From the NCBI GenBank assembly GCA_029565685.1, contig JAKQNR010000009.1:124001-188000 (forward strand): a DNA stretch of 64,000 nucleotides. The letters run 5' to 3'. Shown piece by piece: positions 34,354-43,063 of the stretch (the stretch's first letter is position 1; every line of letters starts with the position of its first letter). Source of the stretch: a bacterium (lineage in GTDB: Bacteria; Zhuqueibacterota; Zhuqueibacteria; Residuimicrobiales; Residuimicrobiaceae). The translations under genes were made by a program, and so were the position numbers. The notes under the pieces were generated by a model. The model had not been told where the DNA came from, did not search any database, and saw only the letters and a program-made list of their open reading frames with translations.

Positions 34354-36333
34354 ATGAAAAAAATCCTTCTTCTGGCACTGGCGCTGCTCCTGAGCTGCAG
34401 CACCGGCCCTAAACTCTCAAGGTCCAAGCCGATGCCGCGTCCTTATAACCATGAGGCTATGGGTCACATGATCAAAGGCGCCATCGAGGACCTGCTGGGC
34501 CAGCCCAAGAACGCGCTGGTGGCCTATCACCAGGCTGCTGAAATCGACACCACATCGCCGGGCATCTATCTGGCGATCGCAGAGAACTATTTCATCCTCG
34601 ATGAGACCAGTTCCGCCATCCGTATGGCAAAAAAGGTGCAGAGTCTGGATCCGCACAATCTTGCCGCCCTGGAGCTGATCGCCGCCAGCTATGAAAAGCA
34701 GCGCCGCTACCGTGAGGCGATGCAAGCGTATGAGGAGATCGTCAGGCTCAACCCAGGGGATCTGGAATCCAACTATCATCTAACCACCCTGCAGGTCATT
34801 AATCGCCATCCGGAAAAAGCCTATGTGTCGTACAAAAAAATGGTGGAGAGCGGATTGGAAGATCCGGATTACCGGCTGCGAATCGGCAACCTTTTGTTTC
34901 AGAACCGGGCGTTGACCCAGGCCACCGCCATCTATCTGGAAGTGAACCGGACTTTTCCCGATTATCAGCCGGGCTATCTGGCCCTGGCCGCTGTGGCGAA
35001 ACAGCAAAAGGACACCACTGCAGCCATCGACTGGTACCGTAAAGCGTTGGAGAGGAACAGTCGGTTCGATGACGCCCGGGCGGAGATGAAAAATCTGCTT
35101 GAAAGCGGCAAGCGCTATGAAGAGGCGATCGCGATTTACCAGGGGCTGGTAGCCAGGGATTCGACCAACCTCACCGACAAATTGCAGCTGGGGCAATATT
35201 ATTTCATCAAGGGGGATACCGCGGCGGCGAAGGCGTGGCTGAGCCAGGTGGTTCAGCAGCATGCGAAAAGCGAACGCGCCTACCTGGCGTTGGGCACTCT
35301 ACACCATTTCAACCGCGACACCACCGCGGAAAGAACCTTGTATGAGGAAACGCTGCAGTGGAATCCGGGCTTTCTCGAGGTGCGGCAGCGACTGCGCGAC
35401 CTTTATGTAAACGAAAAAAAGTGGGATCAGGCCATCGACTTGTACAAGGCGCTGCAGGACAACGACAGCACCTATGTGGGCGCCCGTGTGATCATCGCCA
35501 ATCTTCTGATGCAAAAAGGGGATACCCTGCAGGCGATGCAGACCGCGGAAGCGCTGAATCAGAGCCATGCCGATGACTGGCGCGCGCCGTTCACCCTGGC
35601 GCGGATGCATCTGGTGAAAGCGCAGCATGCAAAAGCGCGCCCGCTCTTTGACAAGGTCATCGGATTGCGCAGCGATCTGCCGGGATTGTGGACCCTGCGC
35701 GGCGTCAACTTTTTGCAGATGGATTCGCTTAAACTGGCGGCGGATAATTTCTCCCGCGCCCTGCAGCTGTTTCCCGAAGAGCCGGAGATCAACTATTATG
35801 TGGGCCTGATCCTCTCACGGCAACGTAAAACCAATGAAGCCATTCCGTACTATGAAAGAGCGCTAAAGGCGGAACCGCAGAGCATGCAGACGATGTTGGC
35901 GCTCTCCGCCGCCTACGATGAAGTGCGGGATCCGGAGCGCGCGGAGCAGCTGTACAAGATCATGATCAAGCAGCGGCCTGACCTCGCGGTGGTGCTGAAC
36001 AACTATGCCTATCATCTGGCGGTGCGCAAAATCCGCCTGCAGGAGGCCCTGGATCTTTCGCTCAAGGCCATCCAGCTGGAACCGGACAACGGCGCTTATC
36101 TCGACACCGTGGGCTGGATTTATTTTCAGATGGGCGAACTGGAGCGCGCACGCGAGTATATTGAACGCTCATTCAAACTGCGCGACGACTCCGCCGAGGT
36201 GGCGGAACATCTCGGCGATGTGTATGAAAAATTGGGCCTGATGGATGAGGCGCGGGCGTTCTGGCTCAAATCCCTGCAGCTGGATGAAGGCAGAAACGAG
36301 GCCAAAGAGAAATACCGGAAAGCGACCCAGTAG
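34354..36333 (+). CDS. TPR-repeat lipoprotein
   Basis: 659 residues. The leader MKKILLLALALLLSC has a lipobox Cys at position 15, so it is a lipid-anchored envelope protein. About fourteen tetratricopeptide repeats fill the rest, for example REAMQAYEEIVRLNPGDLES, NEAIPYYERALKAEPQSMQT and RAREYIERSFKLRDDSAEVA. TPR arrays hold protein complexes together. Here it starts an operon with a LolB-like lipoprotein and glycosyltransferases, which suggests a scaffold for polysaccharide or outer-membrane assembly. It is not close to the tad locus and should not be called TadD on present evidence. Confidence 0.9.
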   Translation: MKKILLLALALLLSCSTGPKLSRSKPMPRPYNHEAMGHMIKGAIEDLLGQPKNALVAYHQAAEIDTTSPGIYLAIAENYFILDETSSAIRMAKKVQSLDPHNLAALELIAASYEKQRRYREAMQAYEEIVRLNPGDLESNYHLTTLQVINRHPEKAYVSYKKMVESGLEDPDYRLRIGNLLFQNRALTQATAIYLEVNRTFPDYQPGYLALAAVAKQQKDTTAAIDWYRKALERNSRFDDARAEMKNLLESGKRYEEAIAIYQGLVARDSTNLTDKLQLGQYYFIKGDTAAAKAWLSQVVQQHAKSERAYLALGTLHHFNRDTTAERTLYEETLQWNPGFLEVRQRLRDLYVNEKKWDQAIDLYKALQDNDSTYVGARVIIANLLMQKGDTLQAMQTAEALNQSHADDWRAPFTLARMHLVKAQHAKARPLFDKVIGLRSDLPGLWTLRGVNFLQMDSLKLAADNFSRALQLFPEEPEINYYVGLILSRQRKTNEAIPYYERALKAEPQSMQTMLALSAAYDEVRDPERAEQLYKIMIKQRPDLAVVLNNYAYHLAVRKIRLQEALDLSLKAIQLEPDNGAYLDTVGWIYFQMGELERAREYIERSFKLRDDSAEVAEHLGDVYEKLGLMDEARAFWLKSLQLDEGRNEAKEKYRKATQ

Positions 36334-36336
36334 CCC

Positions 36337-37119
36337 TTGAACCCTCGACGACTCACAAGCAGCCTTCTGGCCGCCGTTTTACTGCTTCACTGCAGCCATC
36401 GAACTCCAATGGACAAGGGCTCCGCGTCCGCACCATCGCCGGCGACGATTCAGCGGCGCCTCGAAGCCAATTACCGTATGCTGCAAACGCTCAACGGACA
36501 GGGGATCCTGACCGTCGAATCTCCCGAGGCCTCTTATACCGCCAATGCGCGCATCTGGTTTCGCAAGCCGGATTCGCTCTACATCAAAGTGGAGGCCGCC
36601 TTTGGCATCGATGTCGGCCGCCTGTTCATCGCCGCGAATCGGTTCGTGCTGTTCATGCCCAGGATGAACCTCTGCTACTATGGCGACGTAGCGGCGTTGC
36701 CGCTGGACGAGTTTCTCTCCGTGGAGATGCGCTACGACGAGCTGATGCCGCTTTTGTTCGGCCAGGAGGATCTCTCCGGATTCGATCCGCTGAATTACAC
36801 CCGGGTCGACGACGATTGGCTCATCGCCGGCCGGCGTGATTCGCTCCACCTCAGTTATCGCTACGATCCGTCCACCGGCGCGATCCGGGAAACTCGAGGC
36901 AGCGATTCCCTGGGCGTTTTGCTCTGGAACAAAACCTTTGACCGGTTCACCCGGAAAAAAAATCTTTTGTTGCCGCAGACGATCCGGCTGCAACAGCCCG
37001 GCGAAAACCGGGCGGTCGGGCTTTTCTACAACCATCTGGCGGTAAACGATAAAGTGATCATGAAAAATCTTTCGTTTTCCTTGCCCGCCAACGTCCAGCG
37101 CATCGAATTAAAGGAATAG
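36337..37119 (+). CDS. DUF4292 (LolB-like) outer-membrane lipoprotein
   Basis: 260 residues starting at a TTG 3 bp after the TPR gene stop; no better start keeps the signal. The leader LTSSLLAAVLLLHC has a lipobox Cys. The body has LQTLNGQGILTVESPEASYT, ANARIWFRKPDSLYIKVEAA and FVLFMPRMNLCYYGD, an eleven-strand LolA/LolB-like pattern described for DUF4292. LolB-type proteins receive lipoproteins at the outer membrane; whether this one does is unknown. It is translationally close to the TPR gene and 6 bp before a GT2 gene. Confidence 0.78.
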   Translation: MNPRRLTSSLLAAVLLLHCSHRTPMDKGSASAPSPATIQRRLEANYRMLQTLNGQGILTVESPEASYTANARIWFRKPDSLYIKVEAAFGIDVGRLFIAANRFVLFMPRMNLCYYGDVAALPLDEFLSVEMRYDELMPLLFGQEDLSGFDPLNYTRVDDDWLIAGRRDSLHLSYRYDPSTGAIRETRGSDSLGVLLWNKTFDRFTRKKNLLLPQTIRLQQPGENRAVGLFYNHLAVNDKVIMKNLSFSLPANVQRIELKE

Positions 37120-37125
37120 CGACGT

Positions 37126-38127
37126 ATGCCCAATACCGCTTCCTCCGATTCTGTCATGTTTTCGCTGATCGTGCCCCTGCTCAACGAACAGGATTCGCTG
37201 CAGGAGCTCTACGATCAGATCCGCTCTGTGATGGAGCGCATGGGCCACTCTTACGAGATCCTGTTTATCGACGACGGCTCCACCGACGCCTCGGCCGAGA
37301 TCATCGAGCGCTTGAACAGCCGCGATGATCGCGTCAAACTGATCCAATTTCTGCACAACTATGGAAAATCCGCCGCGCTGGCCGCCGGCTTTATGGCCTG
37401 CCGCGGCCGTTTCGTCGTCACCATGGACGCCGATCTGCAGGACGACCCGGAAGAGATTCCCAGCCTATATGAAAAAATTCAGAGCGGCTATGACCTCGTC
37501 TCCGGGTGGAAAAAAATCCGGCACGATCCGTTTATCAAGCGCATCACCTCCAAAGTTTACAACTTTTTCACCAGTCTGTTCAGCGGCATTCGGCTGCACG
37601 ATTTCAACTGCGGCCTAAAGATGTATCGCCGCGAAGTGGCCAAAACCATCCACGTCTACGGCGATCTGCACCGCTACCTGCCGGTCATCGCCCATCGCAA
37701 CGGCTTCCGCGTCGCGGAAATTCCCGTGCGCCATCGACCGCGCCGGCACGGCGTGTCCAAATTCGGCATGACCCGCTTTACCCGCGGCGCCTTCGACCTG
37801 CTCACCATCACCTTTCTAACGCGCTACCGCATGCGCCCTCTGCACCTGTTCGGACTTCTCGGCCTCAGCGCCTTTGGCGCCGGCTCTGTGATATTAGTGG
37901 TGCTGGCCTATCAACGGCTGGTCCAGCACGTCTATCTCAGCAACCGGCCGCTCCTGTTCCTGGGCGTGCTGCTGATCATCGTCGGCATACAATTCTTTTC
38001 CATCGGCCTGCTGGGCGAAATGATCACTTCGCAGCGCACCGAGTCAGACGCTTTCCTGATCAAAAAATGTCTGGGCTGTCAGTCTTCGTTGCCGCAACAG
38101 CTGCCGGCCTCTTTTTCCATCACCTGA
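37126..38127 (+). CDS. GT2-family glycosyltransferase with membrane tail (dolichol-phosphate sugar synthase type)
   Basis: 333 residues. The GT-A domain has FSLIVPLLNEQDSLQELYDQ, ILFIDDGSTDASAEIIERLN, VTMDADLQDDPEEIPSLYEK (the D-x-D region) and DFNCGLKMYRREV. Two C-terminal helices (HLFGLLGLSAFGAGSVILVV, FLGVLLIIVGIQFFSIGLLG) anchor it. Proteins of this layout add a sugar to polyprenyl phosphate at the inner membrane, making donors for GT-C enzymes such as the GT39 protein at 28.3 kb. The specific sugar is unknown. It is preceded by the DUF4292 gene and followed after 14 bp by a GT9 gene. Confidence 0.9.
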   Translation: MPNTASSDSVMFSLIVPLLNEQDSLQELYDQIRSVMERMGHSYEILFIDDGSTDASAEIIERLNSRDDRVKLIQFLHNYGKSAALAAGFMACRGRFVVTMDADLQDDPEEIPSLYEKIQSGYDLVSGWKKIRHDPFIKRITSKVYNFFTSLFSGIRLHDFNCGLKMYRREVAKTIHVYGDLHRYLPVIAHRNGFRVAEIPVRHRPRRHGVSKFGMTRFTRGAFDLLTITFLTRYRMRPLHLFGLLGLSAFGAGSVILVVLAYQRLVQHVYLSNRPLLFLGVLLIIVGIQFFSIGLLGEMITSQRTESDAFLIKKCLGCQSSLPQQLPASFSIT

Positions 38128-38141
38128 GGTTTTGATCGTCC

Positions 38142-39221
38142 ATGCCCGAATCACTCACATCCCTACGCGTCGATTGCCGCCACTTTCGCGGGCATATGCC
38201 CTGCAGGCCGCATAAGCAGCACGGCGTGCACTGTTCTTTCTGCAGCTACTATGAGCCTACGCAGGAACGCATACTCATCATCAAACTCGGCGCCATCGGC
38301 GACGTGATCCGCACCACTCCGCTGCTCCATCCGTTGAAAAAACAGTTCCCGCAGGCCAGGATCTACTGGATCACCCACACCCCGGAGGTGGTGCCGAAAC
38401 AGGTCGATCACGTGTTGCGCTTTGACTCGCCGGGCTGCCGCGTAGCGCTGCAGACAGCCTTTGATCTGCTCATAAACCTCGACAAAGACCTGGAGGCATG
38501 CAGCCTGGCCGCCGCGATCACCGCGAAGGAAAAACGGGGCTTTATCCTTCAGGACGGTCATCCGTGGCCGGCGGATGAACGGGCGAACGAAAAATTTTTG
38601 ACCGGCTTGTTCGACGATCTGAGCAAAGCGGTCAGTAAAAGCTATCTGCAGGAGCTGTTCGAGATCGCCGGTTATGTGTTTCAGGGTGAAAAGTACATCC
38701 TCGATCCCTGTGAGGACGGCTACCAATGGGAGATCGATCGCACTCGGCCGGTGATCGGCCTCAACACCGGCTGCGGCGGCCGCTGGACCTCCCGCCTTTG
38801 GGCAGAGGAGAACTGGCGCCAGCTGGCCCAGCGCCTGCTGCAGAGCGGCTATGAGGTGCTCCTGCTGGGCGGCAGCCAAGAACATGAAAAAAACAGCCGG
38901 TTGGCGCAGCAAAGCGGTGCGCGCTATTTCGGCCATTTCCCCCTGCAGCGCTTTATCCATCTGGTGCAGCAATGCGATCTGGTGGTCACCGCTGTGACCA
39001 TGGCCACCCACATCGCCATCGGCTTGAACAAAAAAATAGTGCTGTTCAACAATACTTTCAATCCTCACGAATTCGAATTGTACGGCCTGGGAGAAATCCT
39101 ACAGCCCGATTTTGATTGTGATTGTTATTATGCAGTGGAATGCCCTAACAACTGTATGCAGTATCTGCGCGTCGATGCCGTGTTTGCATCCTGCACCCGT
39201 CTGTTACCTATAACCGCCTGA
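38142..39221 (+). CDS. GT9-family (heptosyltransferase-like) glycosyltransferase with N-terminal Cys/His cluster
   Basis: 359 residues. Residues 12-34 form a Cys/His-rich segment (C12, H14, C21, H24, C31, C34; DCRHFRGHMPC then HCSFC), probably a zinc site. The GT9 core follows: RILIIKLGAIGDVIRTTPLL, PVIGLNTGCGGRWTSRLWAE, VLLLGGSQEHEKNSRLAQQS and LVQQCDLVVTAVTMATHIAI. A second cysteine group occurs near the C-terminus (DFDCDCYYAVECPNNC). GT9 enzymes add heptose or related sugars to LPS cores in the cytoplasm. The acceptor here is unknown. It lies within the glycosyltransferase run, 9 bp before a GT4. Confidence 0.88.
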   Translation: MPESLTSLRVDCRHFRGHMPCRPHKQHGVHCSFCSYYEPTQERILIIKLGAIGDVIRTTPLLHPLKKQFPQARIYWITHTPEVVPKQVDHVLRFDSPGCRVALQTAFDLLINLDKDLEACSLAAAITAKEKRGFILQDGHPWPADERANEKFLTGLFDDLSKAVSKSYLQELFEIAGYVFQGEKYILDPCEDGYQWEIDRTRPVIGLNTGCGGRWTSRLWAEENWRQLAQRLLQSGYEVLLLGGSQEHEKNSRLAQQSGARYFGHFPLQRFIHLVQQCDLVVTAVTMATHIAIGLNKKIVLFNNTFNPHEFELYGLGEILQPDFDCDCYYAVECPNNCMQYLRVDAVFASCTRLLPITA

Positions 39222-39230
39222 CCGGCTAAC

Positions 39231-40355
39231 ATGAAGATCGTTCTTATCGGCACAGCCTATCCGCATCGCGGCGGCATCGCTCATTTCATCGGTCTGTTGT
39301 TCAGGACCCTGCAGCTGCGCGGCCACACCGTCACCCTTTTTTCCTTCAGCCGGCAGTATCCCTCTCTGCTGTTCCCGGGCAAGACGCAGATGGAGACCGG
39401 ACCGGATCCATTGAACACGCCCAGTCAGCCGGTGCTGGATTCGATCAATCCCTTTTCCTGGATCCGAGTGGGACTGCGCGTCCGACGTCTCGATCCGGAT
39501 CTGGTCATCTTTAAATACTGGCTGCCGTTCTTCGCCCCTGCCTTTGGCACCATCAGCCGCATCGCCAGCCGGCGTCGCGCCACCCGCGTGCTGTTCATCT
39601 GCGACAACGTAGTGCCGCATGAAAAACGGCCGGGCGACCGCCTGCTGACTCGATACGCCTTGCGCAAGGACGACCGCTACATCGTCATGTCCGCCTCAGT
39701 GGAAAAAGACCTGCTCGAGCTGTTGCCGCAGGCGCGCTACCGTCTGGTCCAGCATCCGGTGTATGAATTTTTTCAGGGACGCTTCAGCAAAGCAGAGGCG
39801 CGGCTGCGACTGGGCCTGCCCGATCGTCCCACCGTGCTTTTCTTCGGCTATATCAGGCCCTACAAAGGGCTGCACATGCTCCTGGACTCGATGCAGATCG
39901 TGCGCCAACAGATGGACCTGCATCTGCTGGTGGCCGGTGAATTCTACGACGATAAAAACAAATATCTCGATCAGATCGACCGCCTGGGTTTGAAAGAGGC
40001 GGTGACCGTCCTCGACCAATACATCCCCAACGATCAGGTGGGGCTGTATTACGCAGCCAGCGATGTGGTCGCCCTGCCCTATCTGTCGGCCACGCAGAGC
40101 GGCATCGTCCAGATCTGCTATCATTATGACAAACCCGTGATCGCCACAGATGTGGGCGGACTGCCGGAAGTGGTGGCCGACGGCCGAACCGGATTCGTGG
40201 TTCCGGCCAATGACAGCGCCGCTTTCGCCCAAGCGCTGCTTCGCTATTATCGCGAAAAACGCGAAGTCGAGTTCACCGGTAATGTGGCAAAGGCGAAAAA
40301 AGAATTTTCATGGGAGCGCATGGCGGAAGCCGTGGAAGCGTTGATGAACGAGTGA
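39231..40355 (+). CDS. GT4-family glycosyltransferase
   Basis: 374 residues of GT-B fold. The start is MKIVLIGTAYPHRGGIAHFI, with a glycine-rich donor loop. Later come VLFFGYIRPYKGLHMLLDSM, LLVAGEFYDDKNKYLDQIDR and YAASDVVALPYLSATQSGIV. IATDVGGLPEVVADGRTGFV holds the nucleotide-sugar binding Glu region. It is cytoplasmic and most likely acts on an envelope glycan with its neighbours. It is the last intact gene before the folD remnant and a terminator-like hairpin. Confidence 0.9.
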   Translation: MKIVLIGTAYPHRGGIAHFIGLLFRTLQLRGHTVTLFSFSRQYPSLLFPGKTQMETGPDPLNTPSQPVLDSINPFSWIRVGLRVRRLDPDLVIFKYWLPFFAPAFGTISRIASRRRATRVLFICDNVVPHEKRPGDRLLTRYALRKDDRYIVMSASVEKDLLELLPQARYRLVQHPVYEFFQGRFSKAEARLRLGLPDRPTVLFFGYIRPYKGLHMLLDSMQIVRQQMDLHLLVAGEFYDDKNKYLDQIDRLGLKEAVTVLDQYIPNDQVGLYYAASDVVALPYLSATQSGIVQICYHYDKPVIATDVGGLPEVVADGRTGFVVPANDSAAFAQALLRYYREKREVEFTGNVAKAKKEFSWERMAEAVEALMNE

Positions 40356-40379
40356 GCCAACCGGTTGCGGGCATGATGA

Positions 40380-40676
40380 TTAAAGGACGGCCGGCACGTA
40401 TCGCCGTCCCACCAACGCGGAAAGGATGAAAAAATGGCGGCGATCGTGGTCGGAGCGGTGGGAAAACCGCAATTCATCAAAGGCGACTGGATCCGCGACA
40501 GCGCTGTGGTGATCGACGCGGGTTACCACTCCCAGGCTACCGGGGATATCGAACTGAGCAACGTTATCGACCGCTGCAGCGCCTATACGCCGGTGCCCGG
40601 CGGCGTAGGACCCATGACCATCGCCCTGCTGATGGCGCAGACCTTTGCAGCGGCTGAAAAAGCGCTTGGCCGGTAA
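40380..40676 (+). pseudogene. folD: C-terminal remnant of folD (methylenetetrahydrofolate dehydrogenase/cyclohydrolase)
   Basis: An ATG at 40434 with AAAGGA upstream could start an 80-residue product, but the sequence is plainly the last third of Fol[21 protein letters not shown], then [20 protein letters not shown] and [10 protein letters not shown]. In frame upstream to the double stop at 40374-40379, [11 protein letters not shown] loosely resembles FolD's TVTxCHSRTxD strand, so the homology appears to continue beyond the ATG. The N-terminal catalytic domain is absent. It sits in a glycosyltransferase cluster with no folate genes, so it reads as a relic of deletion or recombination. A full folD presumably exists elsewhere. 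Confidence 0.8.
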
Positions 40677-40853
40677 AGCCGGCCGGGCCGGAGGCAAGCG
40701 GTCGTTGCGAAAAAACTGAGATAGGGCGCCTGTTTCTTTTCAACACAGGATCGGCATCAGCGTTCGAATGAACCGGGATCAGCTGTTTTAACAGGCGGCG
40801 TGGATATCCACGTCCGTGATTCTCAATCGGCATTGCTTTAAAGATTAAAATGA

Positions 40854-40877
40854 AAAATGGCCTTGTGCGGCCATTTT
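40854..40877 (+). terminator. terminator-like hairpin before the second GT4 gene
   Basis: AAAATGGCC (40854-40862), loop TTGTGC, GGCCATTTT (40869-40877): a 9-bp stem with A- and T-tracts at its ends, so it could end transcription from either side. It follows the folD remnant and argues against starting the downstream glycosyltransferase at the ATG at 40850. The rest of the 40677-40924 gap shows nothing recognisable. Confidence 0.5.
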
Positions 40878-40924
40878 CAGTTAAAGGATGGTTTCACCGG
40901 TTAACGGTGCAGCTAAAAGACCCT

Positions 40925-42235
40925 ATGCGCAAAGTATTGATCATCACCTATTATTTCCCGCCTGCCGGCGGCGCCGGTGTGCAGCGCACCCTTAAATTCG
41001 TCAAGTATCTGCGTGAGTTCGGCTGGGAACCGGTGGTGCTGACCGCCAAAAACGCCGATTATCCGGCTATGGACGAAACGTTGCTTCAGGAGGTGCCCGA
41101 AGGCGTCGTGGTTTACCGGGCGCCGCTGTTCGAGCCCTACCGGCTTTATCGCCGGTTTACCGGCAAGCCCATGGATCAGTCGACCGACATGGCCACTCTA
41201 ACCGCATCGCCGGATCACGAAAAAAAATGGCAGGAACGCCTCTCCGAGTTCATCCGCGCCGGGTTTTTCGTCCCGGATGCGCGCATGGCCTGGCGAGGCC
41301 CGGCGGTGAGATTGGGCGCACAGATACTCAAACAAAATGATATCTCGATCATTCTTTCCTCCGCTCCGCCCTACACCACCCACCTGATCGCCAGAAAGCT
41401 GGCCCGGATGACCGGTCTTCCCTGGGTGGCTGATTTTCGCGACTCGTGGATCGGCTGGGTGTCAGCCCCGCAGTGGCGGCCGATTTGGGCGCGCCGGCTG
41501 GAAGAACGCATGGAACGGACGGTGCTGAGTGAAGCGGACTGCATCCTCTCTGTGTCCCGCGGGGTGCAGGAGGATCTGCTCAGCCGCCATCCGCACCTGC
41601 GCGATCAGCGTTGGCTGCTGCTGGCCAACGGCTACGACAGCGAGGATTTCGTGGGTGTGCCAGCCATGGCAAAAAGCGAACGGTTCACGCTGACCTATAC
41701 CGGCTCTCTGTATGGTCGGCGGAATCCTGCGCCACTGCTGCAGGCATTGCAAGGAATGGAGCCGGAGCTGGCGCAGCGGTTTCTCGTCCGCATCGTCGGC
41801 CGCGTGGATGAGGCTATCCTGGCAACCATCCGAGGCTCAAGCGTGCGCGACTGTTTCGAGCACATCCCTTATGTCGATCATCGCAGCAGCATCGCCTATC
41901 TGCTGGCGAGCGACGCCGCTCTGCTGATCATCGACGACGCGGCCGAGACCCGCGGCATCGTCACCGGCAAGGTGTACGAATACATCGGCGCCGGGCTGCC
42001 CATTCTCGCGCTGGCGCCGGAAGGCGACGCGGCCGAGCTGATCCGTCAGAACCATCTCGGGCTGGTGGTGTCCCCCGTGGATGGACCTGCGCTTCAGGCC
42101 GCACTGCTGCGTCTGCTGGCCGAACGCTCCAAGGTCAGACAACGGGCCGAGTCAGCGGAAAAATTCGACCGCCGAAATTTGACCGGACAGCTGGCACACA
42201 TCCTGAATGCGGCAGTAATGGATAAATCGAGGTGA
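40925..42235 (+). CDS. GT4-family glycosyltransferase
   Basis: 436 residues from the ATG at 40925 (MRKVLIITYYFPPAGGAGVQ); an upstream ATG at 40850 falls in a hairpin and adds no conserved sequence. The N-terminal domain has QRTLKFVKYLREFGWEPVVL and later LPWVADFRDSWIGW. The C-terminal GT-B domain has FTLTYTGSLYGRRNPAPLLQ and TGKVYEYIGAGLPILALAPE, followed by a conserved acidic site region. It is cytoplasmic and adds a sugar to a lipid-linked glycan of unknown structure. It is followed after 3 bp by a methyltransferase gene. Confidence 0.88.
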   Translation: MRKVLIITYYFPPAGGAGVQRTLKFVKYLREFGWEPVVLTAKNADYPAMDETLLQEVPEGVVVYRAPLFEPYRLYRRFTGKPMDQSTDMATLTASPDHEKKWQERLSEFIRAGFFVPDARMAWRGPAVRLGAQILKQNDISIILSSAPPYTTHLIARKLARMTGLPWVADFRDSWIGWVSAPQWRPIWARRLEERMERTVLSEADCILSVSRGVQEDLLSRHPHLRDQRWLLLANGYDSEDFVGVPAMAKSERFTLTYTGSLYGRRNPAPLLQALQGMEPELAQRFLVRIVGRVDEAILATIRGSSVRDCFEHIPYVDHRSSIAYLLASDAALLIIDDAAETRGIVTGKVYEYIGAGLPILALAPEGDAAELIRQNHLGLVVSPVDGPALQAALLRLLAERSKVRQRAESAEKFDRRNLTGQLAHILNAAVMDKSR

Positions 42236-42238
42236 AAA

Positions 42239-42940
42239 GTGTCCCTGGACTCAATCGTCAGACTCCATCAAGTCAAACAGTTTGATGAATATTTTTCCAC
42301 CAGCAACCAGGCTGTTGCGGAAAAAATTCCACAACATCCAGGCCGCATATTGGACATCGGCTGTGCCGAAGGCGCATTGGCTGAGCAAGTGATGCGGGAA
42401 AAACAACCAGAAGCCTACGACGGCATCGAGGTCCTCGCGCACGTCGCGGAAAAAGCCAAAACCATTTTGACCCGAGTTTATGTCGGTTCAGCGGAACAGA
42501 TTGTTCCCGAGTTGACGTCGCAAAGCTATGATTGGGTCATCATGGCCGACTCTCTGGAGCACATGGTCGATCCCTGGGAGATGCTGCGACAGGTCACCCG
42601 GTTGCTCAAACCCGGCGGGCGGCTGATGCTCAGCATTCCCAATGTACGCAATCTTAACGTGATCATCGACCTGTTCTTGCGCGGCCGCTGGACCTACAAG
42701 CCGTGGGGTATTATGGACCAGGGTCATCTCCGTTTCTTCACCCGCTCCTCGCTGCAGGATCTATTAACCGAGCAAAACTATCAGATTATCAGCTGCACCT
42801 CCAATCCGCGCAATCGCTGGAAAAGACTCCCCGGCAAGGCGGCTGCGCGCGTGCTCTCCTGGCTTATCGGCCGGCCCTCGGCCTATGAGGAGTTCATCAC
42901 CGTGCAATGGATAGTGGAGGCGAAAAAATCCGGCGCCTGA
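42239..42940 (+). CDS. class I SAM-dependent methyltransferase
   Basis: 233 residues starting at a GTG (42239) with GAGGTG upstream, 3 bp after the GT4 stop. The SAM site is RILDIGCAEGALAEQVMREK (motif I), followed by VIMADSLEHMVDPWEMLRQV and KPGGRLMLSIPNVRNLNVII, the usual Methyltransf_11/23 order. WGIMDQGHLRFFTRSSLQDL is a typical tail for methyltransferases found in polysaccharide clusters. It probably methylates a sugar or glycan precursor. It is the last gene of the rightward run and converges on the flippase gene. Confidence 0.9.
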   Translation: MSLDSIVRLHQVKQFDEYFSTSNQAVAEKIPQHPGRILDIGCAEGALAEQVMREKQPEAYDGIEVLAHVAEKAKTILTRVYVGSAEQIVPELTSQSYDWVIMADSLEHMVDPWEMLRQVTRLLKPGGRLMLSIPNVRNLNVIIDLFLRGRWTYKPWGIMDQGHLRFFTRSSLQDLLTEQNYQIISCTSNPRNRWKRLPGKAAARVLSWLIGRPSAYEEFITVQWIVEAKKSGA

Positions 42941-43063
42941 GCAGAGCTGGTCATGCCGTTTTTCCCACCCATCCCCCTTTTTCCCGCAAGCGGATTATAG
43001 AATGGAAGCATACGCTTTTGCTCGCCGGTAGACGTCTGCCCGGAGAAGCGCTTTCATATGGCA

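Noticed and set aside
34354..36333. Calling the TPR lipoprotein TadD
   Set aside because: It is much larger than TadD, lies over 7 kb from the tad locus in another operon, and is co-transcribed with glycan genes.
40850..40924. Upstream ATG at 40850 as start of the second GT4
   Set aside because: The ATG sits at the foot of a terminator-like hairpin and the added 25 residues do not fit the family N-terminus.
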